Part shown: positions 55,414 through 59,171 of the stretch, in pieces
Numbering within the stretch: the stretch's first letter is position 1
Layout of the letters: the number at the start of each line of letters is the position of its first letter
Assembly: GCA_029558835.1 (NCBI GenBank)
Contig: JAKQDH010000108.1
Coordinates: 1-59,171 of the forward strand
Direction of reading: 5' to 3'
Source of the DNA: Planctomycetota bacterium
Lineage (GTDB): Bacteria; Planctomycetota; Phycisphaerae; UBA1845
DNA: 59,171 nucleotides
Notes under the pieces: generated by a model
Database searches by the model: none
The model's input: only the letters and a program-made list of their open reading frames with translations
Told to the model about the DNA's origin: nothing
Position numbers and translations under genes: made by a program

Positions 55414-55432
55414 GGCCTGGCCTGGTCACACA

Positions 55433-55540
55433 GGGTGGCATGGCCAAGCGCAGCGCCGCCATGCCCTTCCTCTGACGCGCGGCTGCCGCAACCGCATGCC
55501 GGCGCCTTCGGCTTGGGCCTGCCACCCTCGCGGTTTCCCA
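55433..55540 (-). repeat. 108-bp interspersed element, copy 3 (inverted)
   Basis: GGGTGGCATGGCCAAGC at one end; CCGAAGG core on the minus strand; CTGCCACCC then CGGTTTCCCA at the other end, the reverse of the other two copies. Confidence 0.8.
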
Positions 55541-55646
55541 TCGGCATGGTCGTATCTGGTCTCGCGGGCTGTCCCTGACGCTCGGCGTCAGGGGGAGCAG
55601 GCCCGCGGCCCGAGCGCGGCACCGATTCGTGCACGGTGATATCGCG

Positions 55647-56279
55647 TCAGGACGCCGCCCCGGTGTGGGTGTCAGTGCCCGAACCGCGGGGTCTGCGGCG
55701 GCAGGCAACTATGATGACGAAAATGGCGAAGATCACGCCCAGCCCCATCAGCGGCATGAACTGTTCGGACTTCGGTTCGGACTGCGGCAGTTCCACGCCG
55801 GCCACCTGCGCCTCCCGGCCGTCGGCGAAGCGCACCGTGACGGTGCCCGTGCGCCGCTGCGCCCCGGCCGCCGCGATGCGCATGGTGAACTGGGCGGACC
55901 GCTGCGGTCGGATGCCGTCCACGGGCGGCGCGCTCTCGGCGGCGCACTCCCCGCGCGGGTCGGCAACGCCCACGCCCACGAGATTCGTGCACTTCGTCAC
56001 CCAGCCCGGTGGTGCCTGGAACAGGTCCGCCCGGAAATGCGGGAAACTGACGTGCACGATCGACGCGGAATGCCGGTTGGTGACGGTCCAGGTGTAGTTG
56101 TGGCCAGAGAAGTCCGCGCCGCCCTCGACCGCGACCAGCCCGGCCGGGTCCGCGGCGGGACCCGCCGCGCGGCACAGCGGCGTCCCCCCGCGCCCGCCGA
56201 CCGTCAACAGCAATCCGATCAACATCAGGCGGGGCTTCGTCCAGGCAACGCCCCAACGTCGCTCAGGGTGCCAGTTCAT
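55647..56279 (-). CDS. Membrane-anchored hypothetical protein
   Basis: 210 residues. An N-terminal hydrophobic segment (LMLIGLLLTVGGRGGTPLCR) is probably a signal or anchor. A beta-rich extracytoplasmic region follows with YTWTVTNRHSASIVHVSFPH and FTMRIAAAGAQRRTGTVTVR. A C-terminal membrane helix (MPLMGLGVIFAIFVIIVAC) is followed by a basic tail. The middle looks like an Ig-like or DUF11-style beta sandwich. Its ATG overlaps the stop of the upstream membrane-protein gene (ATGA), so it is cotranscribed and may work with it. I recognise no family. Confidence 0.75.
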   Translation of the reverse strand: MNWHPERRWGVAWTKPRLMLIGLLLTVGGRGGTPLCRAAGPAADPAGLVAVEGGADFSGHNYTWTVTNRHSASIVHVSFPHFRADLFQAPPGWVTKCTNLVGVGVADPRGECAAESAPPVDGIRPQRSAQFTMRIAAAGAQRRTGTVTVRFADGREAQVAGVELPQSEPKSEQFMPLMGLGVIFAIFVIIVACRRRPRGSGTDTHTGAAS

Positions 56280-58387
56280 GGCACTTCTCCCGCGGTCTCA
56301 GGCTGGGCAACCGGGTCCGTCCCGGCGGCGCGCTCGAACGTCTCGCGGAGCCGGTACACCTCGGCCCGGCCGTCATCGTACAGCAACTCGAAATATGCCG
56401 CATCCCGGAAACCCGGCGGCGACCCATACCGTTTCCGCTCGATTTGCCCCACCAGCACGTGCGTGACGCCCCACGCCCGCAAATGCCGATGGGCCGCTGC
56501 GCTCGCCTCGCCGGCAAATGCCGCCCGCACCTCGACAAACGCCCGCTCCATCCGCGCCACGTCCAGCGGGCGGAAGACCACCACGTGCGGATTAGACGGG
56601 TCGAGCACGCCGACCGCCCGGTCCGCAAGCTGCACGAGCCCAAGCCTGGCCTCCCCCGGGTCGCCCTGCACCACGGCGGTGAGCGGCGTCTGCGTCCGCA
56701 GGAAGTTGAGCGCTCCGGCGTCGCCCGCAATCGGGCTGCGCTCCAGCAGGCTCCGCAGTGCCGACGCCGGCGCTTCATACCCGCCCACGGGCAGGCCCGC
56801 TAGGCAGCCGGCCACCAGCAACGACCCCCGCACGCGGAATACCCCTCGCCGCAGGTGAGTCGTCCCCGCCACCGCCGCCACACACAACGCCGCCACGATC
56901 ATCGTGGGCATGATCGAGACCCGGAAGCCGTAGTCAATCGGATTGACGTCGCTACGAATCACGAACATCGCCGGCCCGCCCACGATCGCGCAGAGCAACA
57001 GCAATCGCGTCCCCGGCTGCCGCCAGAGTCCCCGCCACCACGTCCCCGCCACCAGCACCGCGCAGACGCCCGGCAGTCCGAAGTCCAGCAGCAGCAACCA
57101 CGGCGCGTCGAGCAGATTGGCCGGCGGCCCGGGTGGCACTAACCGACCGAGGAACGCCAGCGGAAACCGTTCCCAGCGCCACGTGAGCCCGCCAGGGTAA
57201 CGCCGGGCCATTTCGGCATACTGCCAGGCCGGGAACGCCATCAGCATCGCCCCGAGCACCACCATCAGACCGACGCAGAGCAGACTGCGCCTCAATTGCT
57301 CCGACGCCCAGCGCTGTTCCCACAACATGACCCACACGTACACCGCGCCCGCCACGAAGACCGTCATCGCCAGGTACACGCTGGTGCCGAGGATCGCGGC
57401 CGCCAGCAGCGGTGCCGCGAGAACCCACCACCACGCCCGCGGCGCCGCGTGCAGCCAACGCACCGCCAGCAGCAGCGCCAGCACGGCCGACACGTGCTGC
57501 GGACACCAGATGAACTGCGTCAGCAGGTTGTGCACCCGCCAGGGCACCGGACACCAGGCGTCCAGCGTCACCACCAGGGAGTGACCGCCCAGCAGTCGGA
57601 GGAGTACGGGGAAGAGGTCCCACCCGCCCACGATGCTCACGCACGCGGCCGCCCACAGCGCGGCACTCGCCCGCCCCGTGCACGTCAGCGCGAGGGCGTA
57701 CACCAGCGCAATCACCACCGCCGCCACGACGGCCGACGTCAGCCCGAAAGCGAAGGCAATCGACACCCTGTTGCCCGACAGCGCGCGCAGCGCGCCCGGC
57801 AGGAGGTAGTAGTTGACGTAGTAGTAGTACGGCGTGTCCGCCTCGGCCGCGTAGAAAACGTTGTGCAGCGGCAGGGGGTGACGTTCCAGCGAGAGCATGA
57901 CCGCGTGGTGCTTCACGTAGTCGTGGGCGGCCGGGGTGGCGGCACGGTCACTTGCGCGGGGTACCCAATAGGCCCCCAAGACGCAGGCCGCCGTCCAGAC
58001 GATGATGCCCAGCAAAGCCGCGCGCTGCGCCCGGGAGCCCGACGGGCCCGCGGACGACGGGGGGGGATGCACGCGCGCCGCCAGCAGCACCAACCCCACG
58101 TCGATCAACACGACCGTGGTGAAGACGATCCACCGGTCGTTGGACACCGACCAGACCCAGTTGAGCGCGAGGGGCGTAAGGACGATCGAGGCCCCGAGCG
58201 CCGACCACGCCGTCCCGACGCCGCGCCCGCCCTGCCCGACCAGACGCACCACCATCCGCCCCGGCAGCCAGAGCACCAGCACGGCTGCGGCCGGGAAGGC
58301 GATCCACGGCGTCGGCGCCCAGCACGCCAACGCGCAGGCCGCCAGCCAACCAAGTTCCCGGACGATGAACTGGCGGAAGTGCACCAA
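56276..58387 (-). CDS. Polytopic membrane protein, glycosyltransferase-C-like
   Basis: 703 residues from a TTG at 58387 (or the adjacent GTG at 58384). The frame is open to 58531, but the first 48 codons of that reading come from a family-B repeat. There are about 12-14 hydrophobic segments. A loop with HAVMLSLERHPLPLHNVFYA and EADTPYYYYVNYYLLPGAL resembles the Tyr-rich first loop of DUF2298/YYY membrane proteins and GT-C sugar transferases. A soluble C-terminal domain of about 150 residues (VVFRPLDVARMERAFVEVRA, YFELLYDDGRAEVYRLRETF) would be extracytoplasmic. The role is probably transfer of a lipid-linked sugar; no catalytic residue can be fixed. The next gene overlaps its stop by 3 bases. 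Confidence 0.75.
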   Translation of the reverse strand: MVHFRQFIVRELGWLAACALACWAPTPWIAFPAAAVLVLWLPGRMVVRLVGQGGRGVGTAWSALGASIVLTPLALNWVWSVSNDRWIVFTTVVLIDVGLVLLAARVHPPPSSAGPSGSRAQRAALLGIIVWTAACVLGAYWVPRASDRAATPAAHDYVKHHAVMLSLERHPLPLHNVFYAAEADTPYYYYVNYYLLPGALRALSGNRVSIAFAFGLTSAVVAAVVIALVYALALTCTGRASAALWAAACVSIVGGWDLFPVLLRLLGGHSLVVTLDAWCPVPWRVHNLLTQFIWCPQHVSAVLALLLAVRWLHAAPRAWWWVLAAPLLAAAILGTSVYLAMTVFVAGAVYVWVMLWEQRWASEQLRRSLLCVGLMVVLGAMLMAFPAWQYAEMARRYPGGLTWRWERFPLAFLGRLVPPGPPANLLDAPWLLLLDFGLPGVCAVLVAGTWWRGLWRQPGTRLLLLCAIVGGPAMFVIRSDVNPIDYGFRVSIMPTMIVAALCVAAVAGTTHLRRGVFRVRGSLLVAGCLAGLPVGGYEAPASALRSLLERSPIAGDAGALNFLRTQTPLTAVVQGDPGEARLGLVQLADRAVGVLDPSNPHVVVFRPLDVARMERAFVEVRAAFAGEASAAAHRHLRAWGVTHVLVGQIERKRYGSPPGFRDAAYFELLYDDGRAEVYRLRETFERAAGTDPVAQPETAGEVP

Positions 58388-58451
58388 GGCCGACTCATCC
58401 GATACGTAGATCGCCCGCCCGTCGTGCGCCTCGCCCGGCGCGTGCGGGCGC

Positions 58452-58555
58452 GTGACACAATCGGCGGGTCCGAACGACGAGGTAGCGTCGGCCCCCCGTG
58501 GCCGACGGAGGAGATCAGGGTCTCGCGACATTCCACGTCGCCCACGGGGGGCGGC
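58452..58555. repeat. Partial family-B (MITE-like) element
   Basis: CGTGACACAATCGGCGGG left end, GTAGCGTCGGCC...GGCCGACG hairpin (58482-58508) and a second degenerate hairpin (CACGTCGCCC...GGGCGGC, 58535-58555). The right terminal repeat is not clear. Confidence 0.7.
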
Positions 58556-58899
58556 ATCGAGGGCCTCCCAGGCTCACCCGCTGTCCGGCGGTCACCCGCG
58601 TTCCAACCGCTGTTCGACGGGCTGCCGGCGCAACCGTCCGCATTAGGCATCCGGGCAGCCCAACGACTTGCCGCCCGCCAACCGCGTGCCGTCGAGCAAT
58701 GTACTCTCGCAGGGCGTTTCAATCTGCCCCTCGGGCCGGAATCAGCCCGTGGAGGGACGCGATTGCGCCACGCCCTCCATCTCCAGGAAGGTGCGGGCCT
58801 TGCCTGAGTGCGAGCCTTCCCCGCGGCGGGATACGTGTTTGGCATGGGTGCCGTGCCCTCACCCGCCGCAGGCGGGAGTGGGCATGCGGTCGGCAGGTA

Positions 58900-58918
58900 G
58901 CCCAGGTCCTCTGGACCG
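58900..58918. repeat. CCCAGGTCCTCTGGACC palindrome
   Basis: A member of the AGGTCC group (see 28265 and 36597). Confidence 0.6.
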
Positions 58919-59121
58919 TACGTGTTCAGCGGGGGCTGCGCTCGGTGTCGTGGTTCCGACGGCGCGTGCGCCCGCCGGGTGAGAGGGGAGAGGAGGAGAG
59001 TAGCTCCGCGTCCAGGGCCTGCAAGGCCCTGGCCTGGTGTTTGGCCATTTCATAGTAATCTGGGCGGGTTCGCAAGCGAACTTGGCGGAATGACCGAGGG
59101 AGAGTGGAGCGGGAACGCCTC

Positions 59122-59150
59122 TTGACAGCTTCCGGGCCTGGTGGTATCTA
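59122..59150 (+). promoter_or_regulatory. Strong sigma-70 promoter
   Basis: TTGACA (59122-59127), 17-bp spacer, TATCTA (59145-59150). It faces the right edge. Confidence 0.75.
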
Positions 59151-59168
59151 GTTATATGACTAGATACC
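59143..59168. promoter_or_regulatory. Perfect dyad operator over the -10
   Basis: GGTATCTAGT (59143-59152) and ACTAGATACC (59159-59168) are exact complements with TATATG between. It covers the -10 and start site, where a dimeric winged-helix repressor would block transcription. Confidence 0.75.
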
Positions 59169-59171
59169 GAA

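Larger units (their letters stand above)
54752..55646. other. Gene-poor 895-bp stretch with repeats
   Basis: It contains the 22-bp-arm hairpin (54756-54830), a possible 29-residue ORF (55131-55220), the 25-bp tandem repeat (55339-55413) and copy 3 of the 108-bp element. Nothing else is recognised. Confidence 0.6.
58388..59171. other. Gene-free right-edge region of 784 bp
   Basis: It holds a family-B repeat (58452-58555), a GGTCC palindrome (58900-58918), a CAGGGCCTGCAAGGCCCTGG hairpin (59013-59032) and the promoter/operator at 59122-59168. The gene served by that promoter lies outside the window. Confidence 0.6.

Overview
The window (about 59 kb, GC-rich) carries about 37 protein genes, no rRNA, and no tRNA or CRISPR array that I could see. 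It falls into two blocks that differ in style. Positions 1-9264 are a tightly packed, entirely minus-strand run: glutamate dehydrogenase, RlmH, BshC, a small membrane coiled-coil protein, MurJ, UvrC, threonine synthase and a TPR lipoprotein-like secreted protein cut by the left edge. Spacings are a few bases or overlaps, and none of the hairpin repeats found elsewhere occur here. From about 9.5 kb onward the genes are loosely spaced on both strands. The gaps are full of interspersed hairpin repeats, and the gene content (PEP-CTERM protein, dockerin-like calcium motifs in secreted proteins, parallel beta-helix protein, Sec-containing SelD) looks like a Planctomycetota-type bacterium. Block 1 looks more like Gemmatimonadota. 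Either this is one unusual genome or the sequence is joined between 9265 and 9527; I cannot decide which from sequence alone.

Layout after the break: parvulin-type lipoprotein foldase (9.6-10.7 kb), PhnP-like metallo-beta-lactamase (11.3-12.1), methyl-accepting chemotaxis protein (12.6-14.6) and FixJ-type regulator (15.2-15.9). Next comes a four-gene operon of lysine 2,3-aminomutase, two D-Ala-D-Ala-ligase-like ATP-grasp enzymes and a GNAT acetyltransferase (16.6-21.0). A copper/silver efflux operon follows (triple-YHS protein, CusC, CusB, CusA; 21.0-29.3), then selenoprotein SelD (29.5-30.6), a PEP-CTERM NHL-repeat protein and a beta-helix protein (30.9-34.2). After these lie Pcm (35.3-36.0), a SAM hydrolase (36.6-37.4), a YdiJ-like FAD/FeS dehydrogenase (37.6-40.7), a STAS protein, a TolB/PA/M28/PDZ peptidase (41.5-44.5) and an aldo-keto reductase (44.9-45.9). 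Positions 45.9-47.4 are a 1.5 kb gene-free hairpin array. Then come a propeller-like repeat protein broken by a TGA, an FGE-sulfatase-domain protein, an STAS/HATPase/acylphosphatase operon, a Zn phospholipase C-like protein followed by a formyltransferase, a PIG-L deacetylase, and a membrane glycosyltransferase-like protein with a small partner. The right edge ends in a strong promoter overlapped by a perfect dyad operator.

Functional groupings: copper detoxification; partner-switching regulation (two STAS proteins, one anti-sigma-type kinase); sugar N-deacetylation/N-formylation; and the best candidate for an undescribed system, the KamA/ATP-grasp/ATP-grasp/GNAT locus, which has the parts to make, ligate and acetylate a beta-amino acid. 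The repeats form at least five families: GAGAGGGG hairpins near gene ends, a 159-bp MITE-like element, a roughly 108-bp element, AGGTCC palindromes and A-rich CAGAATGCAG hairpins. Some have entered coding sequence or supply false start codons.
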